Shown here piece after piece: positions 55,702 to 64,000 of a stretch of DNA of 64,000 nt. Positions within the stretch are counted from its first letter, which is position 1; each line of letters starts with the position of its first letter. The DNA is from Bacteroidales bacterium (GTDB taxonomy: Bacteria > Bacteroidota > Bacteroidia > Bacteroidales > Muribaculaceae), in the NCBI GenBank assembly GCA_020860515.1, contig JAJBUG010000070.1:23249-87248 (forward strand), read 5' to 3'. The position numbers and the translations under genes were made by a program. A model generated the notes under the pieces. That model did no database searches, was not told where the DNA came from, and saw only the letters and a list, made by a program, of their open reading frames with translations.

Positions 55702-57360
55702 ATGAAAAATTTGAAAATCAACATATTCACAATCGGCCTGGCAGCTGCCGGCTTGGGCATGACCTCGTGCTCCGACAGCTTCCTCGATGTCAGCTCAAAG
55801 ACTGAGTCGACTACCGATAACTTCTACAAGACCGAGAGCGATGCTTGGCGCGCGCTGCTTGGTTGCTACGACGGTTTCCGCTGCGTAAGCTCAGTGCCCG
55901 GCGTAGGTTTCTATTGCGCATCTACTATCTGCTCCGACGAGGCTTTCGGTGGCACTGGCAATGGCGATGGCCGCGGTTGGCAGGTAATCGATCGCTTCGA
56001 CCAAACCCAATCTCCCTCCGACCTCAATCTCTATGAGACCGACTGGAGTTCGTACTACGCAGCTGTATATCGTTGCAACGAGATGATTGCCCATGAGGAG
56101 CAAATCCAGTGGGATGAGACCAGCAATCTGCGCGGCACTTACATGGGCGAATGTCGCGGCTTGCGCGCTTGCCTCTATTTCGACATGGTGCGCATGTGGG
56201 GCAACATTCCTCTCTACACCGAGCCTGTCAATGAAAACCTTCCCCAATCCACTCCCGATGAGGTGTACGCTGTGATTGTAGAAGACCTGCAATATGCTAT
56301 CAACAATATCCCCGCTGATGCCTATCCCAAGGCTAACGCCAGCAGCAACGATGGCCACTTCACCAAATTTGCCGCCGAGGCTCTCTTGGCTCGCGTTTAC
56401 CTGTTTTACACTGGCTACTACGGCAAGGACCTGGCTGGTGTGAGCAAGAGCGACGCCTTAACTTATTGTGAAGATGTAATTAGCAATAGCGGTTGCTCGC
56501 TCGTACCTGAGTACAAGGACCTGTGGGCTGCTTCATCGCTCGTGCCAATGGCTGATGGCTCAAAGGGCTGGGACAGCAGTTCTACTTATGCTGGCGAGGC
56601 TAACTCGGAAGTTGTATTCCAAATGAAGTTTACCTCATCGCAGGACTATAATGGCAACAACGACTCGAACCGCTGGCAAGTAATGATGGGCATGCGTTCG
56701 CTCAATTCATCGCCTTACGGCAAGGGCTGGGGCGGTTGCACAGTTTGCCCCTCGTTCCTTGAGAATTATGAGGACGGCGACCTGCGCCTTGAAGCTTCGG
56801 TAATTGATATGGAAGGCGAAGGCATTACCAGTCTTGATGGCTGGGAAGCAAGCTACAAGGACTGGCGCGAATACACTGGCTACACCGTGAAGAAATACTC
56901 GCCTCTCTGCTATGCTGATGGCTCATCAGCCGTGAATAGCCCCAGTCAGGACGAAGGCGGCTTCCAAGAGCAAAACCCACAAAACTGGGTAATCATGCGC
57001 CTTGCTGATGTAATGCTGATGGCCGCTGAGCTTGGCTCAAGCAATGCTCAGAGCTATCTCGACCAAATCCGCAGCCGCGCTGGTTTGGCAAGCGTTACAG
57101 CCACCAAGGAGAATATCCTGAAAGAGCGTTGCGTAGAGCTCGCTTTCGAGGGCCATCGCTACTGGGACCTCCTGCGCCAAGGCATCGACGTGGCAGCCAA
57201 CACAATCGCTGCTTCTTCAGGCAAGGCCTACTCAGGCGGCAAGGAAGACAACGTGACCATCTCTGCCAACAACATCAAAGCCACCAACGGCTTGCTGCAG
57301 ATTCCTTACAACCAAATCGTGCTTGCCAACGGCACCATTACCCAGAATCCTGGATGGTAA
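55702..57360 (+). CDS. SusD-like glycan-binding lipoprotein
   Basis: A 552-residue surface lipoprotein. The lipobox cysteine is in GMTSCSDSF, followed by the SusD fold with its TPR-like helices (RCNEMIAHEEQI, ECRGLRACLYFDMVRMWGNI) and the C-terminal RagB/SusD region with ERCVELAFEGHRYWDLLRQG. It binds glycans at the cell surface and forms a lid on the SusC barrel. The frame reaches back into susC (55660), but ATG 55702 begins the lipoprotein signal. Translationally close to both neighbours. Confidence 0.95.
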   Translation: MKNLKINIFTIGLAAAGLGMTSCSDSFLDVSSKTESTTDNFYKTESDAWRALLGCYDGFRCVSSVPGVGFYCASTICSDEAFGGTGNGDGRGWQVIDRFDQTQSPSDLNLYETDWSSYYAAVYRCNEMIAHEEQIQWDETSNLRGTYMGECRGLRACLYFDMVRMWGNIPLYTEPVNENLPQSTPDEVYAVIVEDLQYAINNIPADAYPKANASSNDGHFTKFAAEALLARVYLFYTGYYGKDLAGVSKSDALTYCEDVISNSGCSLVPEYKDLWAASSLVPMADGSKGWDSSSTYAGEANSEVVFQMKFTSSQDYNGNNDSNRWQVMMGMRSLNSSPYGKGWGGCTVCPSFLENYEDGDLRLEASVIDMEGEGITSLDGWEASYKDWREYTGYTVKKYSPLCYADGSSAVNSPSQDEGGFQEQNPQNWVIMRLADVMLMAAELGSSNAQSYLDQIRSRAGLASVTATKENILKERCVELAFEGHRYWDLLRQGIDVAANTIAASSGKAYSGGKEDNVTISANNIKATNGLLQIPYNQIVLANGTITQNPGW

Positions 57361-57386
57361 TTCCTAAATCCCAAAAACTATTAATT

Positions 57387-59312
57387 ATGATACAAAAATA
57401 TATATGTGCTTTGGCCGCTGGTGCATTGATGCTTGCCACATCTTGCAAGCCCGACGAGTACTCCACGCCATCGGCTGTGGTTACATCGGCCGAATTGGTC
57501 GAGGGCATTGCTTACTCGGTGACTGCCAGCGCAAGCAATCCCAACACTATCGTGTGCAAATCGCTGGTCAAGGGCGTAATTCCCGTATGGAACACCCCCA
57601 ATGGCATCAGCGAAGACGAAGAGGTAACGCTCGACCTCCCATTCTCGGGTGATTACACCGTAACCTTCGGTGTGGTAAATGGCAGTGGTGTAATTTGGGG
57701 CGAACCCTATACCTTCACTGTTGACCAGAACGACTTCGGCATGCTTTCTGATGATATCTGGACCAATCTTGCCGGAGGCGTAGATGAGAATGGCAATGGC
57801 AATCCCAAGACTTGGGTGCCTATGGACAAGGCTTACAGCCCCTATGTGGGTTCGGCTCCTGTGGGCTACATGAACCCCGATGACACTAAGAACGATGGCA
57901 CTGGCAGCACCGACATTATCTTCGGCACTGGCAACTGGAATATGAACTGGGATCCTGGATTCCAATCATGGCTTATCCCTGCCGACGACCCATATATGCA
58001 GTCATCGATGACCCTGTATCTCGATGCATCAAGGGGCTGCGTGGCTGAGATCAATCGCTACGACAGCAGCGGCCTCACCACTACCACTGGCGGCTTCACT
58101 CTAAATATCTCTGATGCTAAGCGCCCCACAATCAGCTTCAACAACTGCGAAGTGCTCCACGCAGCCTGGGGCGATGCCGTTTGCTCAAATTATAGCAAGG
58201 ATATCAAGATTCTTGAATGCACCGAATATGTGCTGCAGTTCGCTACTATGCGTACCAACGACGAAGGCGCTTGGTGGATCGTATGGAATTTCGTAGCCGA
58301 AGACCTGCGCGACGGTCTTATCTCAATTCCCACTGGCGAACCCGACTTGCTTGAAACAAATCCTGTGGTTGAGCCCTCGTACAGCGACCTTGCGACCGAG
58401 CTCTTCACAATCTCTGGCTCAGATGCTACCTACGTGGCAAGTGCTACTACATACTTGCTCAACGAAGAGACACCTTACGACCTGCTGTGGTGGAATCCCG
58501 CATCAGCATCTTGGGATTGGATTATCGATGGCAACTACAATAGCTCATGGGCACCTGCTTATGCCGACGAAGACTTTGCTCTCACTCTTGAGAACACAGG
58601 CAAGATGAGCCTCGAGTCAGCTGTAGTTGGCTCGCAATCTGCCAAGTTCACCATCAATGGCAACAAGATAGTATTCGACAGCGAAATTACTCTGCTCACT
58701 GCTGGTGGCAACACCCTTAGCGGTGCCGAGTTCACAGTGATGAAGTGCTCGGCTGATGACGATGAGGTAGTATTCGGCATACCCGTTGAGAAAGATGCTG
58801 CTGGCGCCTACAACAAGTATCTCTGTGCTCGCATGACCATCAAGCCTATTGGGGGCGGTTCTGAGGGCCCGACAGTGCTGACTGTTGACAATAGCAAGCT
58901 CAATGTATATGTTGAGGCTGAGAAATATTTCCGCTTTGAGCTCTACAACCCATGGGCTGGCAAGGGTGACGACGAATGGCCTGTTGACCCCACCAAGCTT
59001 AAGCTTAAGAAGGATCAGAAGCTTGTAATCACCTTCACTGTTTCAGGCATAGACTGGACTGGCAGTCCTAAGGCTGCATTCTGCTGCAACATTGATGGCT
59101 ATTCATGGGAGCCCGACTGCTTCAGCAACTTCCAAGCTGTTGACTTCAACACCGCAGGCTCTAACACCCTGACCATCACCAACGACACTGGCAGCACCTA
59201 CAGCTTCTACGGCAATGGCTGCGCCACAGTCTGCATCCAGCTTGACGGCTATGCATCGTCAACCGACATCAGCAATGCAGTGGTAAATGTAACCTCACTG
59301 ACAATCGAATAA
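57387..59312 (+). CDS. surface glycan-binding lipoprotein, SusE/F-like position
   Basis: A 641-residue lipoprotein (lipobox LATSCKPD). It has an N-terminal PKD/Ig-like module (about 25-110), a central beta domain with many Trp (SWDWIIDGNYNSSWAP) and a C-terminal Trp-rich beta domain. The position after susD and the lipobox indicate a surface glycan-binding protein (SGBP), although it has little recognisable similarity to starch SusE. The frame begins upstream at 57129 inside susD, but ATG 57387 starts the lipoprotein signal. Confidence 0.85.
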   Translation: MIQKYICALAAGALMLATSCKPDEYSTPSAVVTSAELVEGIAYSVTASASNPNTIVCKSLVKGVIPVWNTPNGISEDEEVTLDLPFSGDYTVTFGVVNGSGVIWGEPYTFTVDQNDFGMLSDDIWTNLAGGVDENGNGNPKTWVPMDKAYSPYVGSAPVGYMNPDDTKNDGTGSTDIIFGTGNWNMNWDPGFQSWLIPADDPYMQSSMTLYLDASRGCVAEINRYDSSGLTTTTGGFTLNISDAKRPTISFNNCEVLHAAWGDAVCSNYSKDIKILECTEYVLQFATMRTNDEGAWWIVWNFVAEDLRDGLISIPTGEPDLLETNPVVEPSYSDLATELFTISGSDATYVASATTYLLNEETPYDLLWWNPASASWDWIIDGNYNSSWAPAYADEDFALTLENTGKMSLESAVVGSQSAKFTINGNKIVFDSEITLLTAGGNTLSGAEFTVMKCSADDDEVVFGIPVEKDAAGAYNKYLCARMTIKPIGGGSEGPTVLTVDNSKLNVYVEAEKYFRFELYNPWAGKGDDEWPVDPTKLKLKKDQKLVITFTVSGIDWTGSPKAAFCCNIDGYSWEPDCFSNFQAVDFNTAGSNTLTITNDTGSTYSFYGNGCATVCIQLDGYASSTDISNAVVNVTSLTIE

Positions 59313-59325
59313 ATCTACAAATCGA

Positions 59326-61956
59326 ATGATTATGAAAACTAAAATATTTCTGTTCCTGTCGGTTGTCATGGGGCTGTTGTTCACCTCATGTAACGACGAT
59401 GTGGACTACACCGTAGCTACCAACCCATTGCTTACCGATGGGTCGGTAGTTACCGGCTCCGCCGATGTTACAGCCACCACAGCTACCTTCCATGGCACAG
59501 TCAGTGGCCTCGGCAATTCTTCTTCGTCAAGCTATGTGGTGGGCTTCAACTATGGCACATCGCAAAGCAATCTCAACGAAAGCGTATCGGCCTCGCTCTC
59601 TGATGGCGTGTTCAGCGCTGAGATAACTGGCCTCACCACTGGCGAGACTATCTACTACCAGGCTTATGTGACTCTGCAAAGCCGTCTCACCTACACTGGC
59701 GAAATCAAGAGCATCGTAACCACCAGCGCACAGGTTAGCCAGGCTTCCGCCTCGGCTGTCAACCATGCTGGCGCTACCTTGACTGCCTCGATTAGCAATG
59801 CTACAGCCGACGCCACCTATGGCGTAGTGGTAGCCGCTGCCAACAGCTCGCGTTCGCGCGCTGAGGCTTCTGAAGATGTGCGCGCCGGTCTGATTATGCC
59901 TGCCACAAGCGGCAACGCCGACAATTTCACCGTAGTGCTCAGCGGTCTTGCTCCCAACACCACATATCTCTATGCCGCTTATGCCGACCTTGGCTCGGGC
60001 GTAGTTTATGGCCAGGAAGATTCATTCACCACTGGCAGCTACACTGTGGACTTGGATACTGACATGGTTGACCTCGGTCTTTCGGTGCTGTGGGCTAAGT
60101 ACAATGTGGGTGCTACCTCGGAGAGCGATCTTGGCGGTTACTTCGGCTTTGGCGACCTCACTGGCGTAAACAATTCGATCGATCCTGCCGACTACAGCTC
60201 AAGCGATGTTTATCGCACGGCCAACGACGTGGCCAACGTGGCTTGGAATGGTGCAGTGACCCTGCCATCAGCTGCTGACTTCGAGGAACTCTTCAACTCT
60301 TGCTCAAAGGAATGGACTGAGGTTGATGGCGTGGCTGGCTACAAGTTTACTGGCCCCAATGGCAACTCTATCTTCCTGCCCGCAGCTGGTAGCCGCGTTA
60401 TGAACGATGTTAGCGGCCTTGGTTCGGCTGGTGCCTACGCCACTGGTACAATCAATTCCAACAATAATCAGTTCGCCGTGTCTTACTCGTTCTCATCGAG
60501 CAGCGCACAGCGCACCTCAACCCCCGTTTACACTGGCCTTTCGGTTCGCCCAGTATCGACTGCACGCACCGTCGCCTTCGACAAGAGCTTGCTCTACAAC
60601 ACCTGGGAAATCGACTACAACGATGGCGCAAGCCTCTTCTTCGCTGGCCCAGTTTACTTCTACGGCACAGATGACTCTTGGCGCACCATCAGCAATGGCG
60701 AGCCGGTAGTAGGCGACTCATGGGCTTGGGAAGCTGACGCCAGCAACACTTGGGCCTTCGGTGGCGAGTGCCCCGGCTCAATGACCATCAACGAGGATGG
60801 CACAATCGAGGTAACATACAGCGATGGCTCTACCCAGACTGGTACCTACACCATTGATGAGGAAAACAAGACTATTACTTCTACAATTCCTCTGCTCACC
60901 CCGAGCAACTTCCCCGACCAGTGCAGCAACTTGCAGAATGAGCTTCGCATCTTCTCGCTCGTAGATGGCATGCTGCAGATTGGTTTCTATCGCGACAGCG
61001 ACCCATGTCTGCTTTCGGTCAACTATATTCCTGGCACCAAGAAGTATGGTTTCCCGGTAGTGATGATTTGCGTTGATAGCAACTGGAATGGGCCGTGGGA
61101 TGCTAACCTCGGCTACTTGCAGCCTGAGAGCCTCGATGGCCTCCACACTCTCGTGTACGAAGGCAATGCTGCCAGTGCTATGGTCAACACTGTCGACATC
61201 CAAGGCTTGCACGAGGCTTATCCCAATGCAATCGTTTACATCAAGGAGATTCGCTGCGATGGTCAGGCTATCACATTCGATCAGAATGCAATGTGCTACG
61301 GCGACATCGAAGACAATGGCAACTACCGCATCGAGCTGTTCAACATCTGGGGCAAGAACTCAAGCAATTCAACTGTGATTGACTCGCCTTTCAGCGACAA
61401 GACCTATTGCGATAGCGATGATGCCTTCCACTTCGACTCGAAGCTTGAGATGGATATTATGGTTATCACTGAGCCGGCTTCATATCCAGTGCAGCTGATT
61501 ACAATCAATGCATGGTGGGGTGGTAGCTGGGACTTCAGCAACGGCCAGACCATCAAGCCCGTAATCGATAAAGCAACCGCCAAGATCGTATCAGAAACCA
61601 GCCAGTACGATATCACTATCACCTCGGCTGACACTGACACCGATTACTCGATTGGTTCGATTATGACCTTCATCAATGTTCCTGGTCTCTATGCCGACTT
61701 CCCAGGCACCCATTGCACACTCGATGCCCTCTATCTTGATGGCAATCTTGTCACTGGCTACGACCCAGCAGGTGTGCTTGACTCATGCGACGGCGATGCT
61801 TATCGCTTCGAGCTCTGGAACATGTACGGAATCACCAGCTCAGTTGGCTGTGCATTCGGCACCCCCGTGGATGGCGTAATCTACGAATTGTCATTCTCTG
61901 ACTCGATGCAGGTTCAGTTCACCCTCAACCGTTTCTTCCCCGCAGTTACCTGGTAG
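59326..61956 (+). CDS. second large surface lipoprotein of the PUL
   Basis: An 876-residue lipoprotein (lipobox LFTSCNDD). Two FnIII-like modules with the TGETIYYQAYVTL and PNTTYLYAAYADLGSG signatures cover about 35-245, followed by a fibrobacter-type paralogous domain (DLGLSVLWAKYNVGA, then YRTANDVANVAWNGAVTLPS) and beta domains that recall the gene before it (FRLELWNMYG-type ends). It is likely a modular glycan-binding or scaffold protein on the cell surface. ATG 59332 is an equally good start. It ends 129 bases before the GH5 gene. Confidence 0.82.
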   Translation: MIMKTKIFLFLSVVMGLLFTSCNDDVDYTVATNPLLTDGSVVTGSADVTATTATFHGTVSGLGNSSSSSYVVGFNYGTSQSNLNESVSASLSDGVFSAEITGLTTGETIYYQAYVTLQSRLTYTGEIKSIVTTSAQVSQASASAVNHAGATLTASISNATADATYGVVVAAANSSRSRAEASEDVRAGLIMPATSGNADNFTVVLSGLAPNTTYLYAAYADLGSGVVYGQEDSFTTGSYTVDLDTDMVDLGLSVLWAKYNVGATSESDLGGYFGFGDLTGVNNSIDPADYSSSDVYRTANDVANVAWNGAVTLPSAADFEELFNSCSKEWTEVDGVAGYKFTGPNGNSIFLPAAGSRVMNDVSGLGSAGAYATGTINSNNNQFAVSYSFSSSSAQRTSTPVYTGLSVRPVSTARTVAFDKSLLYNTWEIDYNDGASLFFAGPVYFYGTDDSWRTISNGEPVVGDSWAWEADASNTWAFGGECPGSMTINEDGTIEVTYSDGSTQTGTYTIDEENKTITSTIPLLTPSNFPDQCSNLQNELRIFSLVDGMLQIGFYRDSDPCLLSVNYIPGTKKYGFPVVMICVDSNWNGPWDANLGYLQPESLDGLHTLVYEGNAASAMVNTVDIQGLHEAYPNAIVYIKEIRCDGQAITFDQNAMCYGDIEDNGNYRIELFNIWGKNSSNSTVIDSPFSDKTYCDSDDAFHFDSKLEMDIMVITEPASYPVQLITINAWWGGSWDFSNGQTIKPVIDKATAKIVSETSQYDITITSADTDTDYSIGSIMTFINVPGLYADFPGTHCTLDALYLDGNLVTGYDPAGVLDSCDGDAYRFELWNMYGITSSVGCAFGTPVDGVIYELSFSDSMQVQFTLNRFFPAVTW

Positions 61957-61962
61957 CGCCAG

Positions 61963-62059
61963 GACCGTCGAAGACGGTCAATAAGGATAACCCCACGATG
62001 AGCACAGCGAATCGTGGGGTATAACCCCTAACCTTGATAAACTCAGCGTCGAAGACGGT
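61963..62059 (+). repeat. stem-loops between the lipoprotein and GH5 genes
   Basis: GACCGTC/GACGGTC (61963-61979) and CCCCACGAT/ATCGTGGGG (61991-62019) are two stem-loops. CGTCGAAGACGGT occurs twice (61966 and 62047). There is no T tract, so they may set the ratio of GH5 to upstream mRNA by processing or attenuation, not full termination. Confidence 0.55.
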
Positions 62060-62085
62060 GAACAATCCATAATATTAGTTTTATC

Positions 62086-63795
62086 ATGAAACCTAAAAAT
62101 ATATTTCTTGTTTCTTTGTTGGCCTTAGGGGCCTCGCTCGTTTCCTGTGCCGACAAAAACGAATACCACCAGAATATCACCTACCAGAGCGGCGACTTCG
62201 TAGTTGGCAAGTCGGTGATGGTATTCGGCAACGATGCCCAGAGCACAAGCCTGTCAATCAAGGCTCAGTCAACCCCCTCGGTGGTAAGCAATTCCGACTG
62301 GATCACCATCAGCGCAGTGGAGCAGGAAAGCGCCAACATTTACTCATGCACAGTGTCGGCGGCTTCCAACCCGTCGTACACCGACCGCACCGGCACAATC
62401 ACCGTAACTGCTGCTGGTCAGTCGGAAACCATCAATGTAACCCAGACTGGCAATCCAACTGTGCTGATAGTATCGGCTCCCACTGATAACCTGAGCGCCG
62501 AAGCTGGCACATTCTCGATTACCTACGGCGCCACTGGCGATGTGACAGTAACCACTCCCTCGTGGGTAAAGCAGGAGAGCAGCCGCTCCTACGATGAATC
62601 AGTGCTCAACTTCTCGTATTATGCCAACAATACTGGCGAACTTCGTACTGGCGAAATCGTAATCGCTCTTGCTGATAATGAGAGCGTAAGCCAGACTGTA
62701 GCTTTGACCCAGGCTTATGTTGAGCGTCAAGCCACTGAAAGCCGCACAGCCGTAGAGATTGCTTCATCTATCTACAGCGGCGTTAACATTGGCAATACTC
62801 TTGAAGCCACTGGCGGTGAGACTGCTTGGGGCGCGCCCAAGATCAACACCGACTATATCCATGGCATCAAGGAAGCTGGCTTCAATGCAGTGCGCATCCC
62901 CGTGGCATGGAGCGACAATATGAGCGCCGACAATGTAATTGATGCTTCTTGGATGGCTCGCGTACGCGAAGTAGTGGATTATTGCTTGGCTGAGGACCTC
63001 TATGTAGTGCTCAACGACCACTGGGATAGCGGCTGGCTTGAAAATGACATTCCCAATGGTTATAAGGAAGAAAAGGCTGCTCGCCTTGAGGCCATGTGGA
63101 CTCAAATCTCTGAGCAATTTGCCGACTGCGACCAGCGTCTGATGTTTGCCGGTCTCAACGAGCCCAATGCTGAGAACTCAACTCATGCTGCCACGCTTAC
63201 ACAGTACGAACAAGTGTTTATCGACGCAGTGCGTGCCACTGGCGGCAACAACCTTGACCGTGTGCTCGTTGTGCAAGGCCCAAGCACCAATATCGATTCT
63301 TCGGTTAACTTCTGGAATCTTCCCACCGATGCTGTGGCTGACCGCCTGATGGTGGAGGTGCACTACTACGATCCTTGGCAGTTCACTGGCTTGGAAGCAG
63401 ATGCCTCTTGGGGCAAGGTTTGGTGGTTCTGGGGTGCCGACAACCATGTCGAGGGTTCTGATCGCAATGCCACCTGGGGCGAAGAGAGCTATGTTGACGC
63501 TCAGATGGGCAAGATGTATACCAAGTTCGCCAGCAAGAACATACCTGTAATCCTTGGCGAGTATGCAGCTTTCACATCGCGCAGCGGCCTCACCGACGAG
63601 GAAAAGGAGATGAACTTGAAGAGCCGCGCTTACTGGAACGAGTATGTGTCGATGACTGCCAAGAACAATGGCTGCGTGCCATTCTATTGGGAGTGCAGCG
63701 GCGACATCTTCAACCGCAACAACGGCAGCATTACCAACCAGCAGCTGCTCGACGGTATCATGGCTGGTTCAGCCGCCGGCACATATCCTTTCTGA
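62086..63795 (+). CDS. BACON-GH5 endo-beta-1,4-glucanase-type lipoprotein
   Basis: A 569-residue surface lipoprotein (lipobox LVSCADKN). Two BACON-type modules (about 40-130 and 135-215, each ending in a VTQTG or LTQAY strand) precede a GH5 barrel (about 220-569) with VNIGNTLEA at its start, acid/base E359 in FAGLNEPN and nucleophile E492 in VILGEYAAF; HYYDPW and the C-terminal FYWECSG also fit. The BACON plus GH5 layout matches enzymes of subfamily GH5_4 acting on xyloglucan or mixed-linkage glucan; mannan is an alternative. It starts cutting the polysaccharide at the surface and feeds SusC/SusD. Confidence 0.92.
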   Translation: MKPKNIFLVSLLALGASLVSCADKNEYHQNITYQSGDFVVGKSVMVFGNDAQSTSLSIKAQSTPSVVSNSDWITISAVEQESANIYSCTVSAASNPSYTDRTGTITVTAAGQSETINVTQTGNPTVLIVSAPTDNLSAEAGTFSITYGATGDVTVTTPSWVKQESSRSYDESVLNFSYYANNTGELRTGEIVIALADNESVSQTVALTQAYVERQATESRTAVEIASSIYSGVNIGNTLEATGGETAWGAPKINTDYIHGIKEAGFNAVRIPVAWSDNMSADNVIDASWMARVREVVDYCLAEDLYVVLNDHWDSGWLENDIPNGYKEEKAARLEAMWTQISEQFADCDQRLMFAGLNEPNAENSTHAATLTQYEQVFIDAVRATGGNNLDRVLVVQGPSTNIDSSVNFWNLPTDAVADRLMVEVHYYDPWQFTGLEADASWGKVWWFWGADNHVEGSDRNATWGEESYVDAQMGKMYTKFASKNIPVILGEYAAFTSRSGLTDEEKEMNLKSRAYWNEYVSMTAKNNGCVPFYWECSGDIFNRNNGSITNQQLLDGIMAGSAAGTYPF

Positions 63796-63836
63796 TTGGT
63801 TAATTGTACCTAAGGTAAATCACCAAGGATGTGATT

Positions 63837-64000
63837 CACCACGGAGACACGGAGAAAATTTTTCCGTGTCTCTTTTTCTCCGTGTTCTCCGTGTCTCCGT
63901 GGTGAAAAATAAAATTTATCCGTGTTCTCCGTGTCTCCGTGGTGAAAAATAAAATTTATCCGTGTTCTCCGTGTCTCCGTGGTGAAAAATAAAATTTATC
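63837..64000. repeat. tandem CTCCGTGG repeat block at the window end
   Basis: After the GH5 gene, an inverted arm (CACCACGGAGACACGGAG at 63837-63854) is followed by at least three exact 40-bp units (63881-63920, 63921-63960, 63961-64000), each a CGTGTTCTCCGTGTCTCCGT word plus GGTGAAAAAT and AAAATTTATC. The window stops at a unit boundary, so the array may go on. The same repeat is at 8432-8456 and 10083-10146. Confidence 0.9.

Noticed and set aside
63881..64000. Possible CRISPR array (regular 40-bp units)
   Set aside because: The units are identical end to end with no variable spacers, and no cas gene is present; this is a tandem repeat of an interspersed element.
1..64000. tRNA or rRNA genes, reverse transcriptases (retron or DGR), integrases, conjugation genes
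   Set aside because: None was recognised in the translated frames or by inspection of the spacers, so mobile-element claims are limited to scraps and repeats.

Overview
The window reads as a chromosomal piece of a gut-type Bacteroidales (Bacteroidota), plausibly from the Muribaculaceae/Prevotellaceae/Bacteroidaceae neighbourhood. The grounds are a SusC/SusD polysaccharide utilisation locus with a one-protein hybrid two-component regulator, Bacteroidota promoters (TTG, 19-21 bp, TAnnTTTG) before many genes, DUF3244, RHS and C10-peptidase families typical of the phylum, and many Sec signal or lipoprotein peptides. Genus is not resolved. I saw no rRNA, tRNA, CRISPR array, intact transposase or integrase.

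Layout. 1-2.2 kb: tail of a probable sensor kinase, its LytTR response regulator, a TGGCA-rich spacer, a Crp-like regulator behind a structured leader, and a tiny charged protein. 2.3-8.3 kb: two near-identical secreted proteins in tandem, the second frameshifted at a G6 run, with a PD-(D/E)XK Rpn-type gene between them; the right edge of the duplication cuts a YafQ-type toxin and leaves its antitoxin intact. 8.4-10.7 kb: secreted GH43 glycosidase and a purine/guanine-type deaminase. 10.9-19.2 kb: housekeeping and envelope genes: carA-carB, an anchored coiled-coil protein, an MgtC-family protein and a Kef-type antiporter, with heptanucleotide repeats in the spacers. 19.3-20.9 kb: a TPR/HTH regulator split by a frameshift. 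21.1-29.1 kb: DUF3244 protein, an unknown exported protein, a very large GC-rich RHS protein with an AT-rich membrane-type C-terminal tip, and a small multipass membrane protein that is its likely immunity partner. 29.1-32.5 kb: IS200/RAYT-like transposase scrap, a three-gene DUF3791-DUF3990-DUF3791 toxin-antitoxin-like operon, and an AAA ATPase/nuclease-like gene bracketed by two copies of the same palindrome. 32.6-35.3 kb: a XamI-like restriction enzyme and N6-adenine methylase bracketed by a perfect 53-bp direct repeat that is also the metG promoter region. 35.3-39.5 kb: metG and a WG-repeat exported protein. 39.5-45.5 kb (minus strand): type III mod and res followed closely by ansA. 45.7-48.2 kb: secreted C10 cysteine protease. 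48.3-63.8 kb: a PUL with divergent HTCS regulator, SusC, SusD, two surface lipoproteins and a BACON-GH5 endoglucanase, probably for a beta-1,4-linked plant glucan or mannan. The window ends inside tandem copies of a CCACGGAGACACGGAG repeat that also brackets the GH43 gene.

How it fits together. The middle (about 21-45 kb) is an accessory defence and conflict zone in which toxins, immunity candidates, two restriction systems and mobile scraps sit between housekeeping genes. The best-supported unusual events are the R-M cassette inserted with duplication of the metG promoter, the RHS tip plus membrane immunity pair, and the palindrome-bracketed ATPase. Three genes (5755-7855, 19280-20949, 22664-28500) are each broken by a one-base change at a short homopolymer; assembly error, phase variation and true decay cannot be told apart from one sequence.
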